A stretch of 45,099 nt of DNA from Bacteroidales bacterium UBA2295 (GCA_002345825.1 DDWD01000195.1:43323-88421); one strand, 5' to 3'; shown: positions 1 to 9,220, counted from the first letter of the stretch. Notes: generated by a model from the letters alone, not told the origin. Made by a program: numbers and translations.

Positions 1-263
1 ATCTTTTATATGGTTTCTCTGTTTGCTATATCGATGGAACCGTTTTGTTCGAAAGGATGGAAGCATGGGGCTATCAGCTTACTATGCTTGGTTTAAATGC
101 TGCAATTGGCCTAGAATATGATATTTCAGATAATATAACTTTATTTTTCCAACCGGGTTTCAATAAGGTTCTGCCACGAGAAGATGATGGACTAATGCCA
201 ACAGAGTCGGTTTATGCTTTATTTGGAGTAAATCTCAATTTGTTTAAATCAAAAAGTTTGTAG
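1..263 (+). CDS. C-terminal part of a probable outer-membrane beta-barrel protein (5' truncated)
   Basis: The frame is open from base 3, so the gene begins left of the window; a TTG at 45 is probably only an internal leucine. The visible ~86 residues alternate polar and hydrophobic positions (for example LGLNAAIGLEYDISDNITLFFQPGF) and end in VYALFGVNLNLFKSK, which resembles the last strands of a porin-like or PorT-like beta barrel with a hydrophobic C-terminus. This is inferred from the pattern; no family-specific motif is seen. The TAG stop lies 2 bases before the ATG of the WD40-caspase gene, so the two are almost certainly co-transcribed. The protein could be an envelope partner of that caspase. 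Confidence 0.55.
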   Translation, partial: LLYGFSVCYIDGTVLFERMEAWGYQLTMLGLNAAIGLEYDISDNITLFFQPGFNKVLPREDDGLMPTESVYALFGVNLNLFKSKSL

Positions 264-265
264 GT

Positions 266-2521
266 ATGAAAAGGTTGATGTTTTTTCTTCTGATAGCTTG
301 TGGGGCACAGCATTCCATTGGACAAATAAATGTCAGCCTCAAGCAAACCCACAGTGAGCGGAAGCATCAGATAGTTTGTGTGGCTTATAGTCCCGACTCA
401 AAGCTAATAGCGTCTGGTGGATTCGATAACCAGATACTGGTGCGCAATAGCCAAACTGGTGCTGTGGTTCATAGGCTAACCGGTTTACGCGCCTTCCCTC
501 TATCGCTTGCATTTAGCCATGATTCGCGCTACCTGATATCCGGAGGTAAAGATTCTCGAGTTACTATTTGGAATCTGGCCACTGGGCATCAGCAATTACA
601 AATCCGCGCTCACAAGGATGATGTCACTGATGTAGCCATAAATGCCAGCAACGTTATTGCCTCGGCTAGTAAGGACAAAACCGCAAAGCTATGGGATTTT
701 AACGGGAATCCCTTAAAAGAACTTGCTGGCCACAAGAAGGAGGTTATGGCAGTTGATTTTAGTCATAATGGCCAACAGCTGGTTACCGGTAGTGCCGATG
801 GCACAATAAAAGAGTGGGATACTAATACTGGGCAACTCGTTCGCACTATCAATGCTCACGATGGATGGGTACGGACAGTCGCTTATAATCATAACTCGAC
901 CCTAATTGCCAGTGGAGGCGACGATGGCAAGATCAATATATGGAACCGATCAACGGGACAGCTACAGAACACCATAATTGCGCATAGCAAATGGCTCGAG
1001 AATTTATCCTTTAGCCCCGATGGAAGGTATATTGCATCGGGCGGCCACGATAACTATCTGTTAATTGTGAACTCCAACACAGGGCAAATCGTTTTCAGCT
1101 CGCCAAAGCAGGATTATTATGTACTTTCTACTGCGTTCGATCCTTCGGGCAAAACCTTAATCTCTAGCGTGCTAAACTCACTCGATCTAAATGTTTGGGA
1201 TGTAACTTCGTTGGGTATTGCCCAGATGGCTCCCCCCTCAGTTAAAATTAGCGCCAAGCCATCCATTTTATGGGAAACCCCTAATGATCAGCAAACTCAT
1301 AATTTATCTTACAAGGTAAATGCGCTTATCAAAACGGAATCTCCATTAACAAGTGTTGATGTTTTTTTAAATAACGATCGATTTGCTTCGCATCGAGAGG
1401 TTGATTTCAACAAATCAGAAAAATCTGCCCATTTTGAGCAGGTGCTTTTCCTTAACGAGGGAACCAATGAGATTAAACTTATTGCTTACAACGATGGTGG
1501 TGAGGCCGTTTCAGAGATTTTAAAAGTTGTTTACAATACTCCAAAACCAGAACCCATAGTTGTAGTGGTGGAAGAGAAGAAACCTGTGGTAGTTTCCGAA
1601 GAGAAAAAAACGGAAGTTCAGACTACCGAGTTGGTTAAGGTAGAGAAGGTAAAGGAGGGCATAAAAGAGGAAGCAAGGGTGGAGGAACAGCCTAAGGTTG
1701 AGGAGAAGGCTGAGCTACAAAAGCCCGATGTGCCTGTGACAAATCATCCCAAAGTTAAGCTAAATCCCTATCGTTTTGCTTTAATTATCGGTAATGAGGA
1801 TTACAGTACTTATCAAACAGGGCTTGAGAAGGAATCGGATGTGGCTTTTGCCGTGAACGATGCAACTGCCTTTAAGGATGTAGCAACTGGTGTTCTAGGC
1901 GTACCCGACGACAATATCATATTCTTAACCAATGCACGAGCCATTGAGATGGATGATGCTGTGCGAAAGCTTAACCCGATAATACGTGCCCTAAACGGAA
2001 AAGCCGAAATATTTTTCTACTATGCAGGTCACGGTTTCCCCGATGAGAAAACAAAGGAGCCATATCTAATCCCAGTTGATGTGAGTGGAACCAACCTGCG
2101 ATTTGCAGTAAGCCTTAAAGAGCTCTACCAGCAGCTTACCGAGTACCCTTCGGCGCGGGTTACCGTTTTCCTTGATGCTTGCTTTAGCGGGGGCGCTCGT
2201 GAGCAGGGACTTGTAGCAGCAAGAGCTGTTCGTATCAAACCACGCGAGGATAGGTTACAGGGTAACCTAGTTGTTTTTACAGCAAGTAGCGGAAGCGAAT
2301 CGGCTCATCCTTACAAGGAGAAAAACCACGGGATTTTCACCTATCATCTGCTTGAAAAGATTAAGGAGACGGCTGGTGAAATATCCTACAAGGAACTTTC
2401 CGATTATCTCTCGATGCAGGTTGGTGTCCGTTCGGTAATGGTAAATAATATGCCCCAAACACCCCAAACCAATGTAAGCTTTGATGTGGAGGAAGTATGG
2501 GGCGACTGGAAAATTCAATAG
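266..2521 (+). CDS. Secreted WD40-repeat protein with C-terminal caspase-like (C14) peptidase domain
   Basis: 751 aa. Residues 1-20 form a signal peptide ending at SIGQ, so the protein is exported. Residues ~30-315 hold about seven WD40-type repeats (recurring IASGG, SPDGRYIASGG and IWNRSTGQ blocks), expected to fold as a beta-propeller for protein binding. Residues ~325-425 look like an Ig/CARDB-like beta region (NEIKLIAYNDGG). Residues ~430-495 are a Lys/Glu/Val-rich low-complexity linker. The caspase fold runs from ~502 (YRFALIIGNEDY) to the end, with the catalytic dyad His589 in YYAGHG and Cys639 in DACFSGG both present, so it should be active. Caspase-like peptidases of this type usually cut after basic residues, but the substrate here is unknown. 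It follows the beta-barrel gene by 2 bp. Fusion and dyad are directly readable; periplasmic location is inferred. Confidence 0.88.
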   Translation: MKRLMFFLLIACGAQHSIGQINVSLKQTHSERKHQIVCVAYSPDSKLIASGGFDNQILVRNSQTGAVVHRLTGLRAFPLSLAFSHDSRYLISGGKDSRVTIWNLATGHQQLQIRAHKDDVTDVAINASNVIASASKDKTAKLWDFNGNPLKELAGHKKEVMAVDFSHNGQQLVTGSADGTIKEWDTNTGQLVRTINAHDGWVRTVAYNHNSTLIASGGDDGKINIWNRSTGQLQNTIIAHSKWLENLSFSPDGRYIASGGHDNYLLIVNSNTGQIVFSSPKQDYYVLSTAFDPSGKTLISSVLNSLDLNVWDVTSLGIAQMAPPSVKISAKPSILWETPNDQQTHNLSYKVNALIKTESPLTSVDVFLNNDRFASHREVDFNKSEKSAHFEQVLFLNEGTNEIKLIAYNDGGEAVSEILKVVYNTPKPEPIVVVVEEKKPVVVSEEKKTEVQTTELVKVEKVKEGIKEEARVEEQPKVEEKAELQKPDVPVTNHPKVKLNPYRFALIIGNEDYSTYQTGLEKESDVAFAVNDATAFKDVATGVLGVPDDNIIFLTNARAIEMDDAVRKLNPIIRALNGKAEIFFYYAGHGFPDEKTKEPYLIPVDVSGTNLRFAVSLKELYQQLTEYPSARVTVFLDACFSGGAREQGLVAARAVRIKPREDRLQGNLVVFTASSGSESAHPYKEKNHGIFTYHLLEKIKETAGEISYKELSDYLSMQVGVRSVMVNNMPQTPQTNVSFDVEEVWGDWKIQ

Positions 2522-2562
2522 GGGCTAGCTGGTTATTCAGAGCTATTGAAAAAGTATAGTAT

Positions 2563-4860
2563 TTATTTTTCGACGTTGGCGTTGGTTATGTCTGTTGCAA
2601 CTTTCAAAATCTTGTATACCTCTCCACTGGCATCGCGGATTGGCGTATAGGTTTCGAGGAATATGAACTCTCGGCCTCCCATATCTACACGAGTGGTTTG
2701 TTTTTGAATTTCGCCTTTGCGTAGGTTCGACCAAAATTCTTCGTAGTGCATTCGCTGCTGCTCAGTTAGCACTAAGTTATCGGAGTGATGCGTTCCAATG
2801 GCCTCTTCGCGTTTAATGCCAAGCAAATCGAGGTAAGCATTGTTTATGTTGATGATTCTACCGCGGGAATCGTACTCCATCACGTAGGCCGAAGCATTTA
2901 GCGCCTCAAGAATTCCTTCCATCTCGTTCGATTTCCGAGAGGCTTCTTCTTGGGTCGCTTGCAATTCCTCCAGGTTCTGGCGCATCTCCTCCTCCTGCGA
3001 GGCCATAACCTCGGCCTGTTCCTGCGATTTTTGCAGAAGATCCGTGGTTTGCTGGTTTATCCTAACGGTGCGCAGGGTAGATGCTATGCTCTCACCAATC
3101 TTTTCAACAAACTCAATCTCGAAGGGTTCGAAAATTTTTAGCGAGGCCAGCTCCACAACGCCCATTACTTCTTCCTCAACAATCAGAGGGACGATAAGTA
3201 AATTGTTGGGATTAGTATCGCCAAGCCCCGAGGTAATTTCCACATAATCCGGAGGGAGTTCTTTTAAGTAAACGGTTCCCCTCTCGGCTGCGCATGATCC
3301 AATAAGCCCATCGCCAAGTTCAAACGATTTTGTTAAAAATCGGTTCCTATCGTAGGCAAAGGCAGCAGCCAGGTCGTAGGTAACTGGACTGTTGTTCTCA
3401 TTCTTAACGAATATACCCCCTAGGTTTGCACGGAGATACCACACCAAATTTTTAATAATCTCTTCGCTAAGTTTGGTTAGGTTGTCGTTATTTTGTCGGA
3501 GGATATCGCCAAACTTGGCCAGTCCTTCATTTATCCAGCGGCGTTTATCGTCCTCGGCTTTTCGTTTCTTTTCATCGTCCTCGGCTTTTTTAAGGCTCTC
3601 GCGCATATCGAGCAGCGATTTACCCAGCACATCGTCGTTGCTGAGTAATTTTAGCTCTGTGTTGAGTTTACCCTCCTCGATGCTTTTTGCAAACTCGGTT
3701 TTGGCCAGCAATCCATCAATGGACTTGGTAAGGGCATCGCCCATCTGGGCTATCTCGTCGCCAGTTTGCAGCTTAACCCGCATGCTTTTATCAATCTTCC
3801 CTACCGATAGATCCTCGAGTAGGTTTGTTATTTGCTTAATAGGTTTGGTTAAGCTGTTGGCCAGTAGTATGATTGTGATTATAAGAATTATCATGCCGAT
3901 TAGGCCAACCATTAGGCCAACGTTATAACTTCTGTTGGCATCTTTTAAAATTGTGCTTTCGGGTACCACTATCCCCAACGACCAGGGTGTTTCGGTTCGT
4001 CCAACAGTAACTGGGCTAAAGCTGTAAAAGTAGTTTTCGCCAGAGGCATCTTTATAGATGAAGCTAAATTTTTGCCCCCGCTTAATTCGTTGCATTATTT
4101 GCTGCTCTGCTTCTAATTCGGGGTATAGTTCCTGAATTTTTCGTGCAAATATGCTGGTGTCGGGGTGGGCAACAAAAGTACCCTGATTGGAAAGTAAAAA
4201 AGCATTACCCTCGTCGTAGGGTTTGATATTGGTGATAAGTTCCTGAAAGCGCCCTAGAAACAGGTCAATGCCCACAAGCCCAGTAAACTTGCCACCAACA
4301 TTCATAGGTGCCACTAGCGAAGTCATTAAGCCGCCTTGTTGAAAATCGGAAACGTAAGGTTCAATAACCGCCTCTTTGCCCGAGGCCTTTAACGCTCCGT
4401 AAGCTTCAGGGTCTCCCTGCATGCTGCGCTGCTCGTATCTTGATACCAGCCGACCCTTTTCGCGGACATAGATGTGTAGCCACCGTCCGTAGGGCTTATC
4501 CCAATTCGGATCGAGGTACGAAAGTTCCCAGCTATCCCAAATAGCATCAAAGTGGGGGTTGGCAATCATTACATGGCGATACATACCCAAAATTAGCTTG
4601 CGCCACTGCTCAAAAGGGAGTTGTCTGTTTTCCAGAAATGTGCTGGAGATTGTTCTGGCCACAGCTATATCGCTGTTGAGCCAGTTCTCAATCATCATTG
4701 CGTAATGATCGGTATAGGAGATGGTAAGGTCGGTGAGGTTCTTGCGCGCGGCCCGTTGCGATGTGGTTGAAAAGTAGCCAATGGTTACAATAAATAGAAT
4801 CAGGGCTACGCTCAGCACAAAAACAGAGATTTTCTGACGAACGTTGAGCTTTATCTTCAT
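2563..4860 (-). CDS. Membrane sensor with Cache, HAMP, GAF and PAS domains and no output domain
   Basis: 765 aa. TM1 is at residues ~10-31. An extracytoplasmic Cache-type ligand domain (~35-310; WDSWELSYLDPNWDKPYGRW and GLVGIDLFLGRF) is followed by TM2 (~313-336) and a HAMP linker starting at LTKPIKQI. A charged coiled coil (AEDDEKKRKAEDDKRR), a GAF domain (~470-600), a second coiled coil and a C-terminal PAS domain (~650-760, ending in ATDITNANVEK) complete it. I find no histidine kinase H-box, ATPase, GGDEF/EAL, phosphatase or chemotaxis signalling hairpin. It must therefore signal through a partner, perhaps by coiled-coil contact with a separate kinase. The gene is convergent with the WD40-caspase gene and divergent from the cNMP-kinase gene. 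Domain order is seen; partner signalling is inferred. Confidence 0.85.
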   Translation of the reverse strand: MKIKLNVRQKISVFVLSVALILFIVTIGYFSTTSQRAARKNLTDLTISYTDHYAMMIENWLNSDIAVARTISSTFLENRQLPFEQWRKLILGMYRHVMIANPHFDAIWDSWELSYLDPNWDKPYGRWLHIYVREKGRLVSRYEQRSMQGDPEAYGALKASGKEAVIEPYVSDFQQGGLMTSLVAPMNVGGKFTGLVGIDLFLGRFQELITNIKPYDEGNAFLLSNQGTFVAHPDTSIFARKIQELYPELEAEQQIMQRIKRGQKFSFIYKDASGENYFYSFSPVTVGRTETPWSLGIVVPESTILKDANRSYNVGLMVGLIGMIILIITIILLANSLTKPIKQITNLLEDLSVGKIDKSMRVKLQTGDEIAQMGDALTKSIDGLLAKTEFAKSIEEGKLNTELKLLSNDDVLGKSLLDMRESLKKAEDDEKKRKAEDDKRRWINEGLAKFGDILRQNNDNLTKLSEEIIKNLVWYLRANLGGIFVKNENNSPVTYDLAAAFAYDRNRFLTKSFELGDGLIGSCAAERGTVYLKELPPDYVEITSGLGDTNPNNLLIVPLIVEEEVMGVVELASLKIFEPFEIEFVEKIGESIASTLRTVRINQQTTDLLQKSQEQAEVMASQEEEMRQNLEELQATQEEASRKSNEMEGILEALNASAYVMEYDSRGRIININNAYLDLLGIKREEAIGTHHSDNLVLTEQQRMHYEEFWSNLRKGEIQKQTTRVDMGGREFIFLETYTPIRDASGEVYKILKVATDITNANVEK

Positions 4861-5228
4861 GGCAAAGCTGATGTTGGGTTATTATATCAAGCTTTAAACA
4901 TAACAAAAAAATAGGAAATTGAGCACTCGGTGTTTCTATTTATTGCTGAATATTCGACAATTGCCCTATGCAGTCAAACGTGTAGCTGTTTGGTAATCGG
5001 TATTGCTGATGGGATATAAGAGCGTGCTGATTGTCTGTTTCACATACGAATGATGAGATGGGAGAAACTTATTTTGGTTATAAATTGCACAAAATGAAGG
5101 TTTGGTGAAAAAAAACTGGGATGCAATCGATTTTTGTATATTTTTGCTGCTGACCTAGTTTTTAACCTTAAATCAACCGTTTACCTCCTAAGAGTTTAAC
5201 AAACCATATTACTATATAACCACATGTG
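4861..5228. other. Intergenic region between divergent sensor and kinase genes
   Basis: 368 bp upstream of both the minus-strand Cache sensor and the plus-strand cNMP-binding kinase. It is AT-rich with no credible ORF. Apart from one Bacteroidota -7-like box for the kinase (listed separately) I see no clear repeat or hairpin. It presumably holds promoters for both genes. Confidence 0.6.
5139..5146 (+). promoter_or_regulatory. Candidate -7 box for the cNMP-binding kinase gene
   Basis: TATTTTTG matches the Bacteroidota TAnnTTTG consensus. No well-spaced TTG -33 element is visible, so the call is weak. It would give a leader of about 75 nt before the ATG at 5229. Confidence 0.35.
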
Positions 5229-6449
5229 ATGAGTAACTTATCTCCCAATGAAATTCAAGGAAGAATTATCCTGCTGAAATCGATTGCCATTTTTAAAGAT
5301 TTGGATATTGATTTGCTCAACGAATTAGCAGGAGCGCTTACACCTAAATCAATTGCAACCAACGAGATACTTTTTGAAAAGGGTGACAAGGATTACGCTT
5401 TGTACCTGATTGTATCGGGCCAGGTTAAAGTCCATTCGGGCGATCATGTTTTTGCCCATTTTTCTAAGAATCAGTATATAGGAGAGTATTCACTAGTTGA
5501 CTCTACTCCCCGGAGTGCCAGCATCACTGCGGTTGAACCCACCGAGTTGCTTCGGCTCGATCAGTATACATTCTTTGCGCTTATGGCAAAACGTCCCGAA
5601 ATATCACAGGCTATGCTAAAAGGACTTGTGCTTAGGTTGCGGGACTATAACAAGCTGGAAGCTGAATTGACCCAAAAAAATATTGAGATTGAAAGGCAAA
5701 CTCTAGTGCTTGAAGAGCAACGAGCTGAACTTGAAGCCCTGAACACCACAAAGGACAAGTTTTTTGCCATCATAGCCCACGATTTGAAAAATCCTTTTAG
5801 TACAGTTCTTGGGCTTAGCGAGCTGCTGGCTCGTGAGTTCGAGACGTTCGACTCCGAGAGCCTTAGGAATTTTATTACACAAATTTATAAGTACTCTAAC
5901 AATACCTTTAATCTGCTTGAGAATTTATTGCAATGGTCCATGCTGCAAACGGGAAGAATGCCTCTTCGACCAAAGTTTGTTGACCTAAAGAGCATAATTG
6001 CCGAGAATGTTGATTTGCTTAGCGGGAATGCTACCAACAAGGGAATTACGATTGAAACTGAACTTTGCGACGAATGTACTGCCTATGTTGACACGAACCA
6101 GATAACCACTGTGGTACGTAATCTGCTGTCGAATGCAATAAAATTCACATCGGCCGATGATAAGATTTGGATTAGGGTTAAGCCTCAGGATGATTTTTGG
6201 TTGGTATCAATTACCGATAGCGGGATTGGGATTAGCGAGCATGATCAGAAAAAACTATTTCTTATAGATTCAAACCCCACAACCATTGGGACCTCGCAGG
6301 AGACTGGAACCGGCCTAGGGCTAATCCTTTGTCGCGAGTTTGTTGAGCGAAATGGAGGTGAGATTTGGGTTGAGAGCAGCTTGGGTAAGGGCAGCACCTT
6401 CAAATTTATTATTCCAAAATCCGACAAAACCGAGAGTAATAGCGAATAG
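5229..6449 (+). CDS. Cytoplasmic histidine kinase with N-terminal cyclic-nucleotide-binding domain
   Basis: 406 aa from the ATG at 5229 (a GTG lies directly upstream). Residues ~15-135 form a CRP-like cyclic-nucleotide-binding domain (ILFEKGDKDYALYLIVSGQV, YIGEYSLVDSTPRSASI). A short coiled coil (~140-175) leads to HisKA, with the phosphoacceptor His184 in IIAHDLKNPF, then HATPase_c with N-box NLLSNAIKFT, G1 DSGIGIS and G2 GTGLGL. There is no TM segment and no receiver domain, so it is a soluble kinase needing a separate response regulator, and none is adjacent. The catalytic half closely resembles the kinase at 41425. The TAG stop abuts the TTG start of the glycosyltransferase, suggesting translational coupling. 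Which nucleotide binds, or whether any does, cannot be read from sequence. Confidence 0.9.
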   Translation: MSNLSPNEIQGRIILLKSIAIFKDLDIDLLNELAGALTPKSIATNEILFEKGDKDYALYLIVSGQVKVHSGDHVFAHFSKNQYIGEYSLVDSTPRSASITAVEPTELLRLDQYTFFALMAKRPEISQAMLKGLVLRLRDYNKLEAELTQKNIEIERQTLVLEEQRAELEALNTTKDKFFAIIAHDLKNPFSTVLGLSELLAREFETFDSESLRNFITQIYKYSNNTFNLLENLLQWSMLQTGRMPLRPKFVDLKSIIAENVDLLSGNATNKGITIETELCDECTAYVDTNQITTVVRNLLSNAIKFTSADDKIWIRVKPQDDFWLVSITDSGIGISEHDQKKLFLIDSNPTTIGTSQETGTGLGLILCREFVERNGGEIWVESSLGKGSTFKFIIPKSDKTESNSE

Positions 6450-7550
6450 TTGAAAATTGCAATCATTGGTACTAAAGGAATTCCCAACAGCTACGGTGGG
6501 TTTGAGGCTTTTGCCGAGAATATCTCGGTAAAACTATCCTCCTTAGGTTTTGATGTAACTGTTTACCAACCTCACAGCAAGTCTGTTTTGCTCGAACCGT
6601 ACCGTTCTGTTGTACGATTTGGCGTAAGGATTATAAGTTGGTTACCCAAAAATTTGCAGCGAGTTCAGTACAATCTATTCTCCCTGCGTTTGGTAAAGCA
6701 ACATAATCATCAGGTAATTATTTGCTGTGGGCATAGCCCATCCATTTTTTTCCCATTCTTCTCCAAACCTTTCCGAAATAAGCTGGTTGTTAATATGGAT
6801 GGCCTCGAGTGGAAACGCCAGAAGTGGGGGGTATTGGCCCGAACAATGCTTCTAATATCCGAACGCTTGGCGGTTAGATACACCAATAGTTTGGTAGCCG
6901 ATAGCAAAGCCGTGCAGCAATACATCTGGGATAAATACAGACGAAAATCCAACTATATTCCTTACGGAGCTGTGGAGGGATCACCTGGTGCAAATCAAAA
7001 TGTTTTACAAGTTCTTGGTCTTAAACCAATGGATTATGGGTTGTTGATAGCCCGCATTGAGCCAGAAAATATGGTGAAACAAGCTATTAACGCTTTTGTA
7101 AGTTTAACCAAAATGCTTGTTGTGGTGGGCGGGCTCGATAATGGTTATGCTAAAAAGCTTAAGCAACTTTTTGAGCATAACCGCAATGTTGTTTTTGCGG
7201 GTGCATTGTACGAATTGTCATCGTTAAACTGTTTACGGAAAAATTCAAGGGTTTATATACATGGCCATTCCGTGGGCGGCACAAACCCATCGCTACTCGA
7301 TGCAATGGCAGGTGGATGTGTTATAATTGCCAATGATAACCCCTTTAATCGCGAAACGATGGGAGCGGGTGGTTATTATTTTACCTCTATCGATGACCTA
7401 CCGTCTAGGATTGAAATGGCGTGGAATATCGATGAAGATGAACGTAAGGCGTTGAACAGCATGAATACGAGCAGAATAATGGAACAATATACTTGGGATA
7501 TTGTTGTTGATAGTTATATTAAAGTGATTAAACGGGTGGCGTATGATTAG
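6450..7550 (+). CDS. Family GT4-like glycosyltransferase (DUF1972/rhamnosyltransferase type)
   Basis: 366 aa. It starts with a TTG directly after the kinase stop; the N-terminus MKIAIIGTKGIPNSYGGFE is the classic start of DUF1972-type glycosyltransferases, which supports this unusual start codon. Motifs include the N-terminal glycine-rich loop, VNMDGLEWKRQKW near residue 113, the Rossmann-like GLLIARIEPEN, and HGHSVGGTNPSLLDAMAGG near 270, the usual nucleotide-sugar donor site of GT4 enzymes. Members transfer rhamnose or other sugars to lipid-linked surface-glycan intermediates at the cytoplasmic face of the membrane. No other glycan genes are adjacent, so donor and acceptor are unknown. It overlaps the following lipoprotein gene by 8 bp. 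Confidence 0.85.
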   Translation: MKIAIIGTKGIPNSYGGFEAFAENISVKLSSLGFDVTVYQPHSKSVLLEPYRSVVRFGVRIISWLPKNLQRVQYNLFSLRLVKQHNHQVIICCGHSPSIFFPFFSKPFRNKLVVNMDGLEWKRQKWGVLARTMLLISERLAVRYTNSLVADSKAVQQYIWDKYRRKSNYIPYGAVEGSPGANQNVLQVLGLKPMDYGLLIARIEPENMVKQAINAFVSLTKMLVVVGGLDNGYAKKLKQLFEHNRNVVFAGALYELSSLNCLRKNSRVYIHGHSVGGTNPSLLDAMAGGCVIIANDNPFNRETMGAGGYYFTSIDDLPSRIEMAWNIDEDERKALNSMNTSRIMEQYTWDIVVDSYIKVIKRVAYD

Positions 7551-7950
7551 ATACCGAAATTTCCTTGGCTTTTCAGCTTTAGTGTTAGTAGTGCTAATAT
7601 GGAGTAGCTGTGGTTCGCAGCGCAAGTTTTTTGGAGCAGAAAATTTTGATGCATTCTACCAGAGGTTTCATACCGATTCGGCATTTCAGTATACCCGTTT
7701 GAAATTCCCTTTGCAAGGGAAAAGGGTTGATGCCGATGGGGATCACCAATGGACACCCAAGAGTTGGACACCACTTACCAAACCAGTTTTTGATGCCGAT
7801 ACAACCGTTTTTAATGTAGAGTATGAGCAAACCCAAAACACATTTACCCAAAAATCATGGATTGATAGTTCGGGATTTAGCGTGGAGTACCGATTCGAAT
7901 TATTAAAACGAAAGTGGTATCTCGTGTATGCAATGGAAGTAAACCTGTAA
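7543..7950 (+). CDS. Small DUF4348-like lipoprotein
   Basis: 135 aa. A short basic N-terminus, a hydrophobic stretch (FSALVLVVLIW) and the lipobox-like SSC indicate lipidation at the cysteine near residue 23, although position -3 is a poor match. The mature part (FYQRFHTDSAFQYTRLKFPLQG ... WYLVYAMEVNL) resembles DUF4348, a Bacteroidota family of unknown function. Its start overlaps the end of the glycosyltransferase by 8 bp, so it is the last gene of the kinase-glycosyltransferase-lipoprotein run. Role unknown; envelope location is inferred from the lipobox. Confidence 0.75.
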   Translation: MIRYRNFLGFSALVLVVLIWSSCGSQRKFFGAENFDAFYQRFHTDSAFQYTRLKFPLQGKRVDADGDHQWTPKSWTPLTKPVFDADTTVFNVEYEQTQNTFTQKSWIDSSGFSVEYRFELLKRKWYLVYAMEVNL

Positions 7951-8079
7951 GCGTTTAGCGAGGTTTTAGTTGAAAATACCATAACATTGTAACAGCAAAA
8001 CCGCATTGTGTAATTATTAACAGCTGGTTACGACGATGCCTGAAGGTTTCCTCCCTGCTCAGCCTCGCTGCCCAAAAAT

Positions 8080-9204
8080 CTACACAAGGAAATCAACAAT
8101 AATCCCGTCGGATACAAGAAAATGCTCGGGTTTAATTGATATGCAATCGCTCTTAACATTCATAATGCCCCTTTTTGCATACTTTGTTGCAGTATCCAAA
8201 GTACGCTGTGCAACGTTGCCACCAAAGTTTTCTAGAATATAATTTAGATCTGCCCCCCAAATGGTGCGCAACGAGGTAAGAAAGTAATCGTTAATCATAT
8301 CGTTTGGGCTGAGTTCTTCAACCTCTGTTGCAGGTACTCCACTGTCCATCTTTTCTGACCATCCTTTTATTGATCTGGGGTTCCAGCTTCTACTGGTTCC
8401 ATTGTATGAATGTGCCGATGGCCCCAATCCCAGGTAGGGAACCTGTTTCCAATACGAAGAGTTGTGCTGGGCATAGTAACCTTCCAGCGCAAGGTTTGAT
8501 ATCTCGTAATGGATAAAATGGTTCTGGTTTGCTACTTTTTGTAGCATTTCAAATTGCTCCACGCTTAAATCCTCGTTAACTGGCCTAACGCCACCGCTAC
8601 TCATCTTGTTGAAAAGAGGAGTATTCTCTTCGAATATTAGGTGATAGCATGAAAGATGTTTTATGGGAAGATCAAAAGCAGATCTAAGGTTTTGCTCCCA
8701 AATTTTGGTGCTCGAGTAGGGTAATCCATAGATTAAGTCGATACTGATATTATTGAGCTGTGCCCGATATGCCCATTGTACAGAGCTAATAGCTTGCAGC
8801 GCATTGTGCCGTCGGCCAAGCTGCTTTAGGTCGTTATCGTTAAACGATTGTATTCCTATGCTAATACGATTAAAGCCAACGCTTTTCGTATTTTGCAAGT
8901 ACTCTAAGCTCAAATCGTCGGGGTTAGCTTCAATAGTAATTTCTGCATTGGGGTTAACGCTAAAGTTCCTTGCAATGGAATTTAGGATACTTTCAATTTC
9001 CACTACGCTAAGCATCGATGGTGTACCCCCACCAAAGTATATGGTGTCAATAGTTTTGTCAGCCAAATAATTGTTACGAATTTTAATTTCGTGGGCTATT
9101 TGCTTGCTGAAATTCCTTACCTCACTAGTTGGTACAATGGAGTAGAAATCGCAGTAATCACATTTTCGTTTGCAAAAGGGTACGTGTATATATATTCCCG
9201 ACAT
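8080..9204 (-). CDS. hemW: HemW-like radical SAM protein (formerly called coproporphyrinogen III oxidase-like)
   Basis: 374 aa. The radical-SAM [4Fe-4S] motif is CxxxCxxC at Cys11, Cys15 and Cys18 in VPFCKRKCDYCDFYS. Further motifs are the SAM-binding FGGGTPSML, EANPDDL, NRISIGIQSFND and LIYGLPYS, then HLSCYHLIFEENTP and the C-terminal HemW region GLGPSAHSYNG. Characterised HemW proteins are haem chaperones, not coproporphyrinogen oxidases; assignment here is by similarity and length. It is divergent from rpiB with 64 bp between starts, and nothing in the neighbourhood concerns haem. Confidence 0.88.
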   Translation of the reverse strand: MSGIYIHVPFCKRKCDYCDFYSIVPTSEVRNFSKQIAHEIKIRNNYLADKTIDTIYFGGGTPSMLSVVEIESILNSIARNFSVNPNAEITIEANPDDLSLEYLQNTKSVGFNRISIGIQSFNDNDLKQLGRRHNALQAISSVQWAYRAQLNNISIDLIYGLPYSSTKIWEQNLRSAFDLPIKHLSCYHLIFEENTPLFNKMSSGGVRPVNEDLSVEQFEMLQKVANQNHFIHYEISNLALEGYYAQHNSSYWKQVPYLGLGPSAHSYNGTSRSWNPRSIKGWSEKMDSGVPATEVEELSPNDMINDYFLTSLRTIWGADLNYILENFGGNVAQRTLDTATKYAKRGIMNVKSDCISIKPEHFLVSDGIIVDFLV

Positions 9205-9220
9205 TTTAAAGATGGGCTAA

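Noticed and set aside
266..2521. Caspase as part of a gasdermin or similar defence system
   Set aside because: The protein has a signal peptide, and no pore-forming or nucleic-acid-sensing partner gene is adjacent.
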